Origin: Halomicrococcus gelatinilyticus
GTDB lineage: Archaea; Halobacteriota; Halobacteria; Halobacteriales; Haladaptataceae
Direction of reading: 5' to 3'
DNA: 64,000 nt
Assembly (NCBI GenBank): GCA_024227995.1
Contig: CP100465.1
Location: 2,046,001 to 2,110,000 of the forward strand
Shown here: in pieces, positions 43,584 to 52,530 of the stretch
How the letters are laid out: every line of letters begins with the position of its first letter
Position numbering within the stretch: the stretch's first letter is position 1
Made by a program: the position numbers and the translations under genes
Notes under the pieces: generated by a model
Told to the model about the DNA's origin: nothing
What the model saw: only the letters and a program-made list of their open reading frames with translations
Databases searched by the model: none

Positions 43584-43901
43584 CTACCAGACGCCCAGCG
43601 GTTCGACGCACTCGCGGCAGTAGGTGTAGCCGTCCCCGTTGCTCGTTCCACAGTGCGGGCAGTGGCGTGCGTCCGCGTCGTCGGACGCGTCGCTCGTCGT
43701 CTCGTCCTCGGCGAGCTCGTCCAGCACGTAGTCGTTGCGGACGTCGTCCGACACGGACCGGTCGGCGCTCGGTGGCGTCGACCGCAGCAGTGGTGCGTCG
43801 TCGTCGCTTCTCAGGTACCTGTATATCAGCAACTGCAGGACCGAGAAGAGCACGACGTAGAGGACGATCCAGCCCCAGACGTTCATGTCGTGTGCTACCA
43901 T
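43584..43901 (-). CDS. DUF7577-like membrane protein with zinc ribbon
   Basis: A 105-residue protein: one N-terminal helix (W-G-W-I-V-L-Y-V-V-L-F-S-V-L-Q-L-L-I-Y), an acidic linker, and a C-terminal zinc ribbon C-P-H-C ... C-R-E-C. ATG at 43901 or, five codons later, 43886. The DUF7577 pattern fits. Function unknown. Confidence 0.75.
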   Translation of the reverse strand: MVAHDMNVWGWIVLYVVLFSVLQLLIYRYLRSDDDAPLLRSTPPSADRSVSDDVRNDYVLDELAEDETTSDASDDADARHCPHCGTSNGDGYTYCRECVEPLGVW

Positions 43902-44045
43902 ACGTCGGCGAAACACTTGGTAGCTTCGCCCCGCCAGTTGGGCCGTCGCTCTCCGTCGTCGAACGTCCGGACGACGGTGGAACTGTCCCACCGTCTCCTC
44001 ACCGCTACCGGGTCCGAAGAACACGCGTCGAGCGACCCCGGGACG

Positions 44046-44180
44046 CTACGTCGACCGGTCGCCCCGTCCGACGAGCAGCGACCAGACGACGCCGACGAGG
44101 GCGACCCCGAGGAACGCGACGAACAGCGGCCAGAGGACGACCGGCCCCGCGACGCTCGTCGCCGGGACCCACGCGCTCAT
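44046..44180 (-). CDS. 44-residue single-helix membrane protein
   Basis: M-S-A-W-V-P-A-T-S-V-A-G-P-V-V-L-W-P-L-F followed by a hydrophobic stretch and R-G-D-R-S-T. One membrane helix with a short basic end. Its ATG overlaps the stop of the 40-codon gene upstream by ATGA. Confidence 0.6.
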   Translation of the reverse strand: MSAWVPATSVAGPVVLWPLFVAFLGVALVGVVWSLLVGRGDRST

Positions 44181-44299
44181 CGACGTACCTCTGCCGGCGA
44201 GTCGGTCGCTATCCACCGCTTCCTGCTGTCGGGGTCGCGTATCTCCAGCCACCCGTTCGAGCAGAAGACGGTCTCGTAGTCGTTCCATCCGTCTGGCAT
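44177..44299 (-). CDS. 40-residue DUF7331-like micro-protein
   Basis: M-P-D-G-W-N-D-Y-E-T-V-F-C-S-N-G-W-L-E-I, then R-D-P-D-S-R-K-R-W-I-A-T-D-S-P-A-E-V. The D-Y-x-T/D-V ... W-I-x-x-D/S-x-P/A-V pattern is typical of small haloarchaeal DUF7331-type proteins. Coupled by a 4-nt overlap with the next gene. Function unknown. Confidence 0.55.
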   Translation of the reverse strand: MPDGWNDYETVFCSNGWLEIRDPDSRKRWIATDSPAEVRR

Positions 44300-44522
44300 C
44301 GTCGGTCGTCGAGCAGACGGCGGCGCGGCACCGACGTCGTCGACAGTTCACCCGGCCGCTGGTTCGCGGGAACACGACTTTGTTACACGCCGGGTATCGC
44401 GCGGTAAGGCGCACCTACCAGCGGAAACGTCTCCGAACCGCTCGCCGTCGACTCCTCGACGACCTTTGCACCGCAACGGTCGTGACAGAAAACATTCACC
44501 GGCGGTCCCCGCACTCCCGTCC

Positions 44523-45203
44523 ATGCCCTCCAGACGCGCCCTTCTCAGCGCTGGCGTGAGTGTCGTAGCGACCGGCCTCGCCGGCTGTCTCTCGTCGCTC
44601 ACCCGTGGGTCCGACGACCCACCGGAGCGTTCACCGGACAGCGCGACCGGGACCCGGCCCACCGGGACGACCGGTCGGTCCGGAACGTCGGACGGGCCGG
44701 CGGAGACGACGGGCGGAACGACCACCATGCGCACCGCATCGATGGAGGAACGGACGGTGTCGCCGGAACGCGTCGACCGCGGCGTCCCGCTCGCGCTCCC
44801 CGACGCCGGCGTCTCGCTGGACGGTCAGCCCGCCCACGCGCTCGCGGTCGGAACCGACGACGGAGAGGACCCGAAACCTCGTCACGTCTGGGTGTGGAAC
44901 GGGACGGACGGAGAGACGACCGTCGAACTGCGCCTCACGACGGCCGTACTCGGGGGCATGCCGAAGAAGGTCTTCGAGAGGTCGATACCGCTCGATGCCG
45001 GCGACGCGGTCGCTGTCTCGCTCCGGAAGCCACAGAACTACGTGCTGACGACCAGGGTCGGCGACCGGACGCACGAGGTCGCCTACGGGTACATGGACTT
45101 CGACTGCAACGACGCTGCGACCGACGTCGTCGTCACGAGCGACGGAATCGAGTCGAGCACGGTGTCGACGTCGATGGACTGCGGAACCCAGACCGTCGTC
45201 TGA
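44523..45203 (+). CDS. Tat-exported lipoprotein, hypothetical
   Basis: A 226-residue protein: M-P-S-R-R-A-L-L-S-A-G-V-S-V-V-A-T-G-L-A with twin Arg and lipobox L-A-G-C (Cys about residue 21), a Thr/Gly/Ser/Pro-rich linker (about 25-70), then a beta-sandwich-like domain with several Cys-containing turns (D-F-D-C-N-D, M-D-C-G-T). The ATG at 44523 places the twin Arg at the N-terminus; the longer frame does not. No enzyme motif. Confidence 0.85.
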   Translation: MPSRRALLSAGVSVVATGLAGCLSSLTRGSDDPPERSPDSATGTRPTGTTGRSGTSDGPAETTGGTTTMRTASMEERTVSPERVDRGVPLALPDAGVSLDGQPAHALAVGTDDGEDPKPRHVWVWNGTDGETTVELRLTTAVLGGMPKKVFERSIPLDAGDAVAVSLRKPQNYVLTTRVGDRTHEVAYGYMDFDCNDAATDVVVTSDGIESSTVSTSMDCGTQTVV

Positions 45204-46274
45204 TTATCGCGCCAGCGGCAGGCTGTAACTCCGCTCGCGCTCGACGACGGCCTCCCAGGTGGCCTCGCAGTCGCAGGAGACCTCGGAGAAGACGGACGGG
45301 TCCTGGCGCAGGTCGAAGTCCTTGATGGCCTTCTGGACGACGTCGTCGCACTCGCCGCAGTTGTGCGGGCCGCGGTCGCTGCCGTGGCCGACGGGGTCGG
45401 AGACGACGATGGCGTCGACGTCGGCGGTGTCTTCCAGCACTTCGGCGACCGACCAGAGCCACGGCGGGCGGTAGCCGTCGCGGAAGTACAGTTCGTCGAC
45501 CATGGTGTACCGCTGGACGTTGGTCGGGTTCATCGAGACGGTGTGAGCGTACTCGGCGCAGCGTCGGACCGAGGACTTCATGTCCTCGATGGCCTCCGAC
45601 TCGCTGAGGAACGGCGGCTTCATCAGCAGGTAGGCCTTCACGCCCGCGCCGGCCGCGTCGGCCGCCTCGCTGGCCGCGACGAAGTCCTCGAAGTCGAAGT
45701 ACTTGTTCACGCAGTCGTGGCGCACGCGGTCGGTCGCGGTCTCCAGGCCGATGGCGACGTCCGTCTCCAGTCCCTTCCCGGTGAACTCCGCCAGTTTCTC
45801 CTGCTCGACGAAGTCCGGGAGGCTCTCGACGACGATGCGGTCGCGGTCCGCGAACGTCTCGGCGATGGCGCGGCGGGTCTCCGCGCCGACCTCGCGCTCG
45901 TCGAGGAAGGAACCGGAGGTGTAGATCTTGATGAGGCCGCTCTTCTCGTCGGCGTTCTCCCGCTCGTGCTCCAGGCAGACGTCGATCTGGTCCATCAGCG
46001 CCTCGTGGCCGACGCTGCCGCCCTCGACCGACTCGGCGACGTAGCCGCACATCGTGCAGCCGCCGGCGCGGGCCCACCGGCACCCGCCGGTGTTGAGGAT
46101 GATGGTGAGGCTCTGGTAGATGCCGTCGGGCGTGTTGTCCTCGTCGATCCACACGCGCGTCGGCTCGTGCGGGTCGTACTCGGCCTCTTTCTGCGCCCGG
46201 ATACGGCGCATCACCTCGTTGTGGGCGTCCATGCCCTTGCCCCGCTCGTAGACGTCCGGACTCGGCTTGCTCAT
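45204..46274 (-). CDS. Archaeosine biosynthesis radical SAM protein RaSEA
   Basis: A 356-residue radical SAM enzyme of the Elp3-like group. Its cluster Cys are in G-G-C-R-W-A-R-A-G-G-C-T-M-C-G-Y near residues 64-79; I-K-I-Y-T-S-G-S-F-L-D and A-I-G-L-E-T-A-T-D follow, and the C-terminal C-G-E-C / C-D-C-E pair could bind zinc. In archaea this protein, with ArcS, converts preQ0-lysine to archaeosine at tRNA position 15. It lies 56 bp after pdaD. Confidence 0.9.
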   Translation of the reverse strand: MSKPSPDVYERGKGMDAHNEVMRRIRAQKEAEYDPHEPTRVWIDEDNTPDGIYQSLTIILNTGGCRWARAGGCTMCGYVAESVEGGSVGHEALMDQIDVCLEHERENADEKSGLIKIYTSGSFLDEREVGAETRRAIAETFADRDRIVVESLPDFVEQEKLAEFTGKGLETDVAIGLETATDRVRHDCVNKYFDFEDFVAASEAADAAGAGVKAYLLMKPPFLSESEAIEDMKSSVRRCAEYAHTVSMNPTNVQRYTMVDELYFRDGYRPPWLWSVAEVLEDTADVDAIVVSDPVGHGSDRGPHNCGECDDVVQKAIKDFDLRQDPSVFSEVSCDCEATWEAVVERERSYSLPLAR

Positions 46275-46330
46275 TACCGGAACCGAACGGCCACGGGCGT
46301 AAATCGGCTTCGGAGCGGCCCGGAGACGGG

Positions 46331-46804
46331 TCAGCAGATCGGCTCGCTGTCGCCGTACACCGCCAGCACGACGGCGGTCGCGTACGTGCCGCTGTCGGCG
46401 TCGGTGGTGACGGTCCGCGTCTCCTCGTCCGCGAAGTCCCAGTCGCGGAGTTCGCGCCCCGCCGCGAGTCCGGCGCGGACGCGCTCGTCGATCTCCGCCT
46501 CGTCGGTCTCGCCCGCCGACTCGTAGAAGAGCCCGGGACCGTCGCCGGTCGTCCAGCCCAGGCCGGCGGTGACGTGGCCCGGCCCGGCACGGGTCGCGCG
46601 CGCCTCGACGACGGTGAGGCGTTCGCCGGCGGGGCCGAGGTCCGGCGCGGTGCCGACGGCCTCGACGGTGGCGTCCGCGGGAATCACGGAGGAGACGGCG
46701 ACGAGGTTGTAGTTGTGGACGTTGGCGTCCGCCAGCGCGGCGTCGTACGACGACATCCTCGTCGGTCCGCTGGCGGTCCCCCAGACGACCCGGATGGTGC
46801 TCAT
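46331..46804 (-). CDS. pdaD: Pyruvoyl-dependent arginine decarboxylase
   Basis: A 157-residue proenzyme. Self-cleavage occurs at the conserved Ser-Ser in V-A-V-S-S-V-I-P-A, where the second Ser becomes pyruvoyl. Also conserved: A-T-R-A-G-P-G-H and G-L-G-W. It makes agmatine from arginine for polyamines and, in archaea, for agmatidine at the tRNA-Ile2 wobble position. Located upstream of RaSEA on the same strand. Confidence 0.92.
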   Translation of the reverse strand: MSTIRVVWGTASGPTRMSSYDAALADANVHNYNLVAVSSVIPADATVEAVGTAPDLGPAGERLTVVEARATRAGPGHVTAGLGWTTGDGPGLFYESAGETDEAEIDERVRAGLAAGRELRDWDFADEETRTVTTDADSGTYATAVVLAVYGDSEPIC

Positions 46805-46995
46805 ACCTGCTGGATTCGTGCGTTCGCGAAAGGGTCTGTCGGTTTCAGGCCTCTCCGCGAGTCAACCTCACCCGCTGGCTGCGTCGCAGACTCCGGTCGG
46901 TAGCGTCGCAGCCGCCACCGGCGGTGCGCCGGTCGTTCGCCACGGGGAACCGCGACCCGCGCCATTTACCTGTCATCGGACCCGAGGCCGAGGTG

Positions 46996-47529
46996 ATGAG
47001 CGACACCGCCACGGCCGGGGAGTCGGCTCCCGACGAGGAGGACGGATACGCCGGGCTGTTCGGCGCGTTCCGGTACGGCTTCAGCGCGTCGGACTCGCGG
47101 CTGTTCCGCGTCTACGCCTTCGTCAGCTTCGTCGTCGGCCTCCTGCTCGGATTCGTGTTCGTGCTGGCGCTCGTGCGCTGGTTCTTCACCACCCTCGGCC
47201 AGTCGGCGCTCGCCACCACGTCGAACGCCTTCCTCGGCGTCGTCGCCATGTTCGTCCTCGGGCCGCTCTTCGCGCCCGTCCTGTTCGTCGCGCGCCGCCA
47301 CCGCCGCGACGAGAGCACGCCGACCTACGACGCCGGCGTCGCGCTGGCCGGATTCGTCTTCCTCGTCTCGCTGTACGTCGGTCTCGTCGTCTCCGTCCCG
47401 CCGCAGTACCAGTCGGCCGACCCCGGCGCGGTCGGGTCGGTCCTCTACTCGCTCCCCCAGCTCTGGGGGCTCGTCCCGCCCGTCGTCGGCGCGGCGCTGG
47501 TCGTCGCCGTCCACCGGCTTCTCCGCTGA
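46996..47529 (+). CDS. Hypothetical membrane protein
   Basis: A 177-residue protein with an acidic N-terminus (M-S-D-T-A-T-A-G-E-S) and about five helices (A-F-V-S-F-V-V-G-L-L-L-G-F-V-F; F-L-G-V-V-A-M-F-V-L-G-P; V-A-L-A-G-F-V-F-L-V-S-L-Y; two more towards the end). An ATTTACC box around 46966-46972 precedes the start at leaderless distance. Family not recognised. Confidence 0.78.
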   Translation: MSDTATAGESAPDEEDGYAGLFGAFRYGFSASDSRLFRVYAFVSFVVGLLLGFVFVLALVRWFFTTLGQSALATTSNAFLGVVAMFVLGPLFAPVLFVARRHRRDESTPTYDAGVALAGFVFLVSLYVGLVVSVPPQYQSADPGAVGSVLYSLPQLWGLVPPVVGAALVVAVHRLLR

Positions 47530-47582
47530 CGACGGGACGACGGAACGCAATCCGGAAAAGCCGCGAGCGTCTATCCTCGCCC

Positions 47583-48047
47583 ATGACCGAGAAGACCAGC
47601 ACGTTCCTCGTCACGCACGCCGAGAGCGACTCGGCGGTGCTGAAGGACGTCCACGACGGGCAGGTGCACACGCTCTCAGACAACCCCGGCGTGGAGGTGC
47701 ACGACGCCGTCGAGGCGACCGTCGCGCCCGAACCGCCGATGGAGGTGACGTGGGAGGTCGTGGAGGTCGCCGAGCAGTGGTCGCTCAGCGCGGCCGAGAG
47801 CGACGAACCGCCGACGCCGCAGGAGCGCGACGTCGCCGCCGAGCAGGACGTCGGCGACGTCGACCGTCGTGAACGCGCCGGCACCGGCGAGATACACGTC
47901 CTCTCTGTCCCCCCGGCGGACACCGCGGACGCGGTCGCCGACGTGCTCGACGACGAGGGGACGTACAGCCGCGCGGCGCGCCTCGGCGTGAACCGCGTCG
48001 AGGTGCGCTCTGACGAGGGCGTCGTCTGCGTCCGGTACCTCCCCTGA
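47583..48047 (+). CDS. DUF5812 family protein
   Basis: A 154-residue acidic protein opening M-T-E-K-T-S-T-F-L-V-T-H-A-E-S-D-S-A-V-L, with the family's G-Q-V-H-T-L-S and P-P-M-E-V-T-W-E segments, a two-domain arrangement and a final V-R-Y-L-P. DUF5812 is haloarchaeal and uncharacterised; the first domain resembles an OB/TRAM-like barrel, an inference. Confidence 0.83.
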   Translation: MTEKTSTFLVTHAESDSAVLKDVHDGQVHTLSDNPGVEVHDAVEATVAPEPPMEVTWEVVEVAEQWSLSAAESDEPPTPQERDVAAEQDVGDVDRRERAGTGEIHVLSVPPADTADAVADVLDDEGTYSRAARLGVNRVEVRSDEGVVCVRYLP

Positions 48048-48109
48048 CTCCTTGCGGCGGCGTCGGCGCTGGCCGACGGTTTATGGCTCTCCACGGCTGA
48101 CGGGAGCGC

Positions 48110-49264
48110 ATGGGGGTAGAGTCGAGGGGCTCCTCGTGGCAATCGCCCGTCGGACTGACCGTGGTCGTCGCCTTCCTCGGGATAGCAACCGGTATCGCGG
48201 TCATCGGCACCGAGGCCGTCGTGTGGCCGCTCCGGAGAGTCGTTCCGGCGACCGTTCGCCGACTGGCCGGGTTCACGGGCGTCGTCGCGAGCTTCCTCCT
48301 GCTGGTGGCGGCGTACGGCCTGCAGCGCGGGTACCGCCTCGCGTGGGTCACGACGGTCGTCCTGCTGACCGTCGTCGCGCTCCACGGTGTCCTGCAGGCG
48401 AGTCCGTTCTCGCTCGTCCTGCTCGTCGTCGCACTCGTTGCACTCGCGGTCGTGGCCCGGGACTACCGGCGGTTCGACCGACGACTCGCCGCGACCAGTG
48501 CCCCGGTCGTCGCGCTCTCGACCCTGCTCGCGATGCTGCTGTACGGCGTCGTCGGGACGTACACGCTCCGCGGGCAGTTCACCGGCGTTTCGACGCCGCT
48601 CGACGCCCTGTACTTCACCGTCGACACCGCGACGACCATCGGATTCGGCAACGTCCACGCGACGACCCAGGGCGGTCGACTGTTCGTCCTCTCGCTGGTC
48701 CTCCTCGGTCCGAGCGTGGTCGCCGCCACCGTCGGCGTCGTCGTCGAACCGCTGTTCTCGTCCCGACGCGAGAACGGAGCCACGTCGACGACTGACGTGG
48801 ATTCGACCGACACCGACAGGAGCGGCGTCGACGTGGACCGACTCGACGACCACGTGGTCGTTCTCGGACGCGGACAGGGAGTACTGACGACCGTACGGTC
48901 TGGCGACCGCGACGACGCCGACCTCGTCGTCGTTGTCACCGAGGACGAATCGGCCGGTATCGACGGCAGCAACGTTCCCGTGCTTGTCGGCGATCCGACG
49001 GACGACGAGACGCTCGACCGCGTCGGCGTCGACCGAGCGCGTGCCGTCGTCGTTGCGACCGTCGACGACGCGACCACCGCGCTCGCCGTGCTGGGCGTTC
49101 GGGAGGTCGCGCCGGACGTGCGCGTCGTCGCGGCGGCCCGCGACGAGGACGCCGTCGAGAAACTGGAGCGGGCTGGTGCCGATGCGGTCGTCGGCCCGGC
49201 GGTCGTCGGAGACCTGCTCGTCGCGTCGGCGCTCGACGACGGCGCGGACCGCGCCGACGACTGA
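48110..49264 (+). CDS. Potassium channel with C-terminal RCK (TrkA-N) domain
   Basis: A 384-residue channel. Two helices, a linker, two more helices, then the pore helix and filter T-A-T-T-I-G-F-G-N (about residues 177-185) and the inner helix; the cytosolic half has the RCK/TrkA-N Rossmann fold V-V-V-L-G-R-G-Q-G-V-L near residue 247. The filter is GFG, as in some prokaryotic K+ channels, not the classical GYG. Between helices 4 and the RCK is a Thr/Asp linker. Likely nucleotide or ligand-gated. Confidence 0.87.
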   Translation: MGVESRGSSWQSPVGLTVVVAFLGIATGIAVIGTEAVVWPLRRVVPATVRRLAGFTGVVASFLLLVAAYGLQRGYRLAWVTTVVLLTVVALHGVLQASPFSLVLLVVALVALAVVARDYRRFDRRLAATSAPVVALSTLLAMLLYGVVGTYTLRGQFTGVSTPLDALYFTVDTATTIGFGNVHATTQGGRLFVLSLVLLGPSVVAATVGVVVEPLFSSRRENGATSTTDVDSTDTDRSGVDVDRLDDHVVVLGRGQGVLTTVRSGDRDDADLVVVVTEDESAGIDGSNVPVLVGDPTDDETLDRVGVDRARAVVVATVDDATTALAVLGVREVAPDVRVVAAARDEDAVEKLERAGADAVVGPAVVGDLLVASALDDGADRADD

Positions 49265-49337
49265 CCGCTCGGGCGACCTGCGAGCCGACGGACGGCGGCG
49301 CGACAGTCGTCTGACCGGGACGCACGATTCCGACCGT

Positions 49338-50852
49338 TCACGGCCGATGGACGATGGCGACGTCGGCGTCGAGCTCCTGGAGCCGCTCGAACGTCGGCGG
49401 CGAGACGAACCGCGAGGCTGCGCTGCGGTCCGTGCTCGCGCCGATGAGGAACAGGTCGTAGTGGTCGTCGTTGGCCGCCAGGAACCGCGTGATGTCCGCC
49501 CGGGCGACGCGGGTCTCGAACGTTCCCTCGAACGCCTCGACGAGGTCGGCGAGCATCGACTCCGCGTCGCGGCGGTCGGATTCCCGCTGGATGCAGTTGC
49601 AGACCCCGACCGACCCGGTGCGGCCGGTCAGCCGCCGGGCGAAGTCGATCATCGCGTGGGCCGTGTCGCCCGCCCGGCGGACCGGGACGAGCACGTGCCG
49701 CCAGCGCCGCCGGGGGTCGCTGTCCGGCGCTGGCCGGTAGGCGATGGCGTCGACGTCGCCCTGGAACAGCGACCGCACGAACCCCGAGAGCGCGCCGCGA
49801 TGTTCCTCGTACGGCGCGACGACGAGGTCGCAGTTGGTCTCGTCCGCGGTGTCGAGCACGGTCCCAGCGGGGTCCGAGCCGTCGCTCGCGACGACGACCT
49901 CGCAGCGCACGCCCACCTGGGTCCGGATGCGGTTGGCCTGCCGCTCCAGACGCTCGGCAGCCGTGTCGGCGGCCTGCGTTTCGGCCGCCTCGGCGTCCAG
50001 GTCGGCCGTCTCGGCGTCGACGACGTCCGTGTCGGTGTCGCCCGCCGCCGCCAGCGTCTCGGCGGCCGCCTCGATGGCGTCCTGGTCGACGACGTCGACG
50101 AGCACGACCTTCCCGGTGTCGTGGGCGGCCGCGAGCTTCGCCCCGAACATCGCCGTCGCCTCGGCGTCCTCGCCGCGCATCGGCACGAGCACCCGGTCGT
50201 CGCCCTGTGTCGACCGGTAGAGGTACCGGTTGCGCTGCTCGTAGAACTCGCGTCGCCAGAAGTCGAACGCGACGGCGACGACGCTACTGGCGACGAACAC
50301 CGACCCCGTGTACTGCAGCAGGAAGTGACCGACGCTGACGGGACTCGTGAACTCCGGCGCGATGAGCGCGAGCAGCGCCGTCGAGAACGCCGACGGCTGT
50401 TCCAGGTCGAACGCCCACGTGGCAGCGCCCGTGAGGAAGACGGCGAGCGCGGCCGTCACCGGCGACACCGCCAGCGTCTCGGCCTGGAGCGGGTTCTGCA
50501 GCGTCGTGTAGGCGGCGACCCAGATGGCGGCCGTCCCGCAGAGCGCGCCGACGGTCAGCCCCGCGACGAACGTCAGCGGCGAGGCGTACTTCCCCTCCGG
50601 GTCGGCGAACAGGGTGAACGTCCCGGACGCCAGCGGCGGGAAGAGGACGAACGGGAACACGTTCACGTTGTTTGAGATGACCGTGACAATCGCGATGAGG
50701 ATGGGGACGAACAGCAGCACGGAGAGGTGGACGAGGTTGCGCGTGTGTTCGAGCCAGACGACGAACTCGCGGAGTTCGCGCCGTTCGGCCCGCCTGGCCC
50801 GGCGGAGCCACTGGCGGGCGGTGTCCAGCAAGTTCGACATTGTCCCCGGCAT
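49338..50852 (-). CDS. HPP family membrane protein with C-terminal UspA domains
   Basis: A 504-residue fusion. Residues about 35-180 form an HPP-type four-helix domain (F-P-F-V-L-F-P-P-L-A-S-G-T-F-T-L-F-A-D-P). Two UspA-like domains follow (R-V-L-V-P-M-R-G near 210; H-V-L-V-P-V-R-R near 375) separated by an acidic Ala/Asp/Glu insertion. Some HPP proteins move nitrite in plastids; here role is open. ATG at 50852 fits a CTTTTCAG box about 30 nt upstream; 50840 is an alternative. Confidence 0.82.
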   Translation of the reverse strand: MPGTMSNLLDTARQWLRRARRAERRELREFVVWLEHTRNLVHLSVLLFVPILIAIVTVISNNVNVFPFVLFPPLASGTFTLFADPEGKYASPLTFVAGLTVGALCGTAAIWVAAYTTLQNPLQAETLAVSPVTAALAVFLTGAATWAFDLEQPSAFSTALLALIAPEFTSPVSVGHFLLQYTGSVFVASSVVAVAFDFWRREFYEQRNRYLYRSTQGDDRVLVPMRGEDAEATAMFGAKLAAAHDTGKVVLVDVVDQDAIEAAAETLAAAGDTDTDVVDAETADLDAEAAETQAADTAAERLERQANRIRTQVGVRCEVVVASDGSDPAGTVLDTADETNCDLVVAPYEEHRGALSGFVRSLFQGDVDAIAYRPAPDSDPRRRWRHVLVPVRRAGDTAHAMIDFARRLTGRTGSVGVCNCIQRESDRRDAESMLADLVEAFEGTFETRVARADITRFLAANDDHYDLFLIGASTDRSAASRFVSPPTFERLQELDADVAIVHRP

Positions 50853-51030
50853 TCCAGTTGCTACCAACGCCACTGGGGCTGAAAAGCCTGTCTGCGGTGC
50901 CTGTAGACCGCCCGTCGCTCAGTTCCGGCGCGAGGCTACCGTCCCACTCGTCCCGAGAGCCAGCGCAGCGGCTGGCGGCGGTTCGTGGCGGGGGAGAATC
51001 GCCGACGACCGCGACCGTCGCGGTGGCCGA

Positions 51031-51807
51031 CTACAGCGTCGTCACGGCGTCGAGCGCGATGCGGATGGCGCGCTCGACGTTGTTCTTCGCCTTCTCGGGG
51101 AGCTCCTCGTCCTCGGTGTCGGTGCCCTTCTGGGTGCCCTCGACGAGGTTGCCGTCGACGGTGCAGATGGCGCCCGCGCGCATCCCCTTCCGGCGCGCGA
51201 TGGAGAAGACGGCCGCCGCCTCCATCTCGACGCAGAGGATGTTCGCCGCCTCCCAGTCCGCGACGTACTCGTCCGTCTCGGCGTAGAAGGCGTCGTCGCT
51301 CGCGATGGGACCGACGTGGACGCGACTCGCGGCTTCGCCGCTCGTTCCGTCCGCGGCCTCGCCGGCCGCGCGCTCCTCGTTGCTTTCGGCAGAGTCGACC
51401 AGCGCCGAGAGCACGTCGTAGTCCGGGACGGCGGGGTACTCGACCGCCTCGTAGCGTCGACTCGTCCCCTCGTTCTTCGCCGCACCCGTCGCGACGACCA
51501 TGTCGCCGATGTCGATGTCGGACTGGAGCGCACCGGTCGTCCCGACGCGGATCACCGTCTCGACGCCGACGGCGTGCAGTTCCTCGACGGCGATGGCGGC
51601 CGACGGACAGCCGATGCCGGTCGAGCAGATGGTCAGCGGTGTGCCCTCGTACTCGGCGTTGACGACCTTGTACTCGCGGTTCTGGGAGACGACCTCGGAG
51701 TCGTCGCACAGCGCGGCGATGCGGTCGACCCGTCCGGGGTCGCCCGGGATGAGCGCGACGTCGTGGAGGTCACCCTCGTCGACGAGCAGGTGTGGCTGCG
51801 TTGCCAT
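51031..51807 (-). CDS. udp: Uridine phosphorylase-like nucleoside phosphorylase
   Basis: A 258-residue NP-I family enzyme: I-P-G-D-P-G-R-V-D-R-I (phosphate site), R-V-G-T-T-G-A-L, V-V-A-T-G-A-A-K-N-E-G-T-S-R, E-M-E-A-A-A-V-F (ribose site Glu-Met-Glu) and V-D-G-N-L-V. Phosphorolyses uridine or a related nucleoside. A short Glu/Ala/Ser insertion lies mid-sequence (residues about 143-158). Confidence 0.9.
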   Translation of the reverse strand: MATQPHLLVDEGDLHDVALIPGDPGRVDRIAALCDDSEVVSQNREYKVVNAEYEGTPLTICSTGIGCPSAAIAVEELHAVGVETVIRVGTTGALQSDIDIGDMVVATGAAKNEGTSRRYEAVEYPAVPDYDVLSALVDSAESNEERAAGEAADGTSGEAASRVHVGPIASDDAFYAETDEYVADWEAANILCVEMEAAAVFSIARRKGMRAGAICTVDGNLVEGTQKGTDTEDEELPEKAKNNVERAIRIALDAVTTL

Positions 51808-51894
51808 GCGATGTGGTTCCGCTGACGGGCAGAAAAATCGTCCGGAACCCTGCGGACGGAAAACGACTTGCCGTCCCGGGCCCACGGACGACAC

Positions 51895-52170
51895 ATGAAG
51901 TGGAAGCTGTTCGCCGACCTCGCGGACCTCGCGGGCGGCAAGGAGGTGTCGGTCGACGTCGCGCCCGGGGACACCGTCGGCGACGCCCTCGACGCACTGC
52001 TGGACCCGCGCCCCGAACTCCGCGAGCGCGTGCTCGACGAGGACGGGACGCTTCGCGACCACGTCAACCTCCTCCGCAACGGCACCAACGTCACCGCACA
52101 GGACGGCCTCGCGACCGAACTGGAGCAGGGCGACGAACTCGCGCTGTTCCCGCCCGTCAGCGGCGGATAG
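51895..52170 (+). CDS. samp1: Ubiquitin-like small archaeal modifier protein, SAMP1/MoaD family
   Basis: A 91-residue beta-grasp protein ending F-P-P-V-S-G-G. The C-terminal diglycine is adenylated by the E1-like UbaA to form protein conjugates (sampylation) or thiocarboxylate for molybdopterin. The N-terminal M-K-W-K-L-F-A-D-L-A-D-L-A-G matches SAMP1 homologues. Promoter not obvious. Confidence 0.9.
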   Translation: MKWKLFADLADLAGGKEVSVDVAPGDTVGDALDALLDPRPELRERVLDEDGTLRDHVNLLRNGTNVTAQDGLATELEQGDELALFPPVSGG

Positions 52171-52530
52171 CAGGGAAGGGGTTCGATACCGGGTGCGTCG
52201 CGAACGGTGAGCGGAGCTCGGCATCGCTGAGACTGCCTTCTGTGAAGGTTCTTCGAGGTCACCACCGGCGACGGACGCCTCGAAAGCCCCTGGCGGCTCC
52301 GGTCGAGGGGCTTGCTGCGCGCGCTCCCTTCGGTCGCGTGCTTGCTGCGCCCGTCTTCCCGGAGCCGCCAGCCCCTTTCAGCCCCACCCGGTCGGTTGGC
52401 CAGCAGAGCTACGGGAGTGGACTGCGGCATCGTCGGCTCTGCGGTAGCTTCGCGGGCGGCGCGAATCCGGGGAAAGTCAACAGGAGCGCCCGGAGTGTTC
52501 AGTCGGCTAGCAGGGAAACCGCGAGAGGCG
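52171..52530. other. 360-bp gene-free interval with repeat copy B
   Basis: No gene supported. It carries the second copy of the hairpin repeat. The remaining sequence is GC-rich and featureless. Confidence 0.6.
52291..52384. repeat. Dispersed hairpin repeat, copy B
   Basis: TGGCGGCTCCGG (52291-52302) pairs with CCGGAGCCGCCA (52359-52370), followed by GCCCCTTTCAG as in copy A. Compared with 241-279, one stem pair changed from T-A to C-G, on both sides. The loop is expanded to 56 nt and holds a direct repeat (CTTGCTGCGC at 52311-52320 and 52341-52350). Confidence 0.7.
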
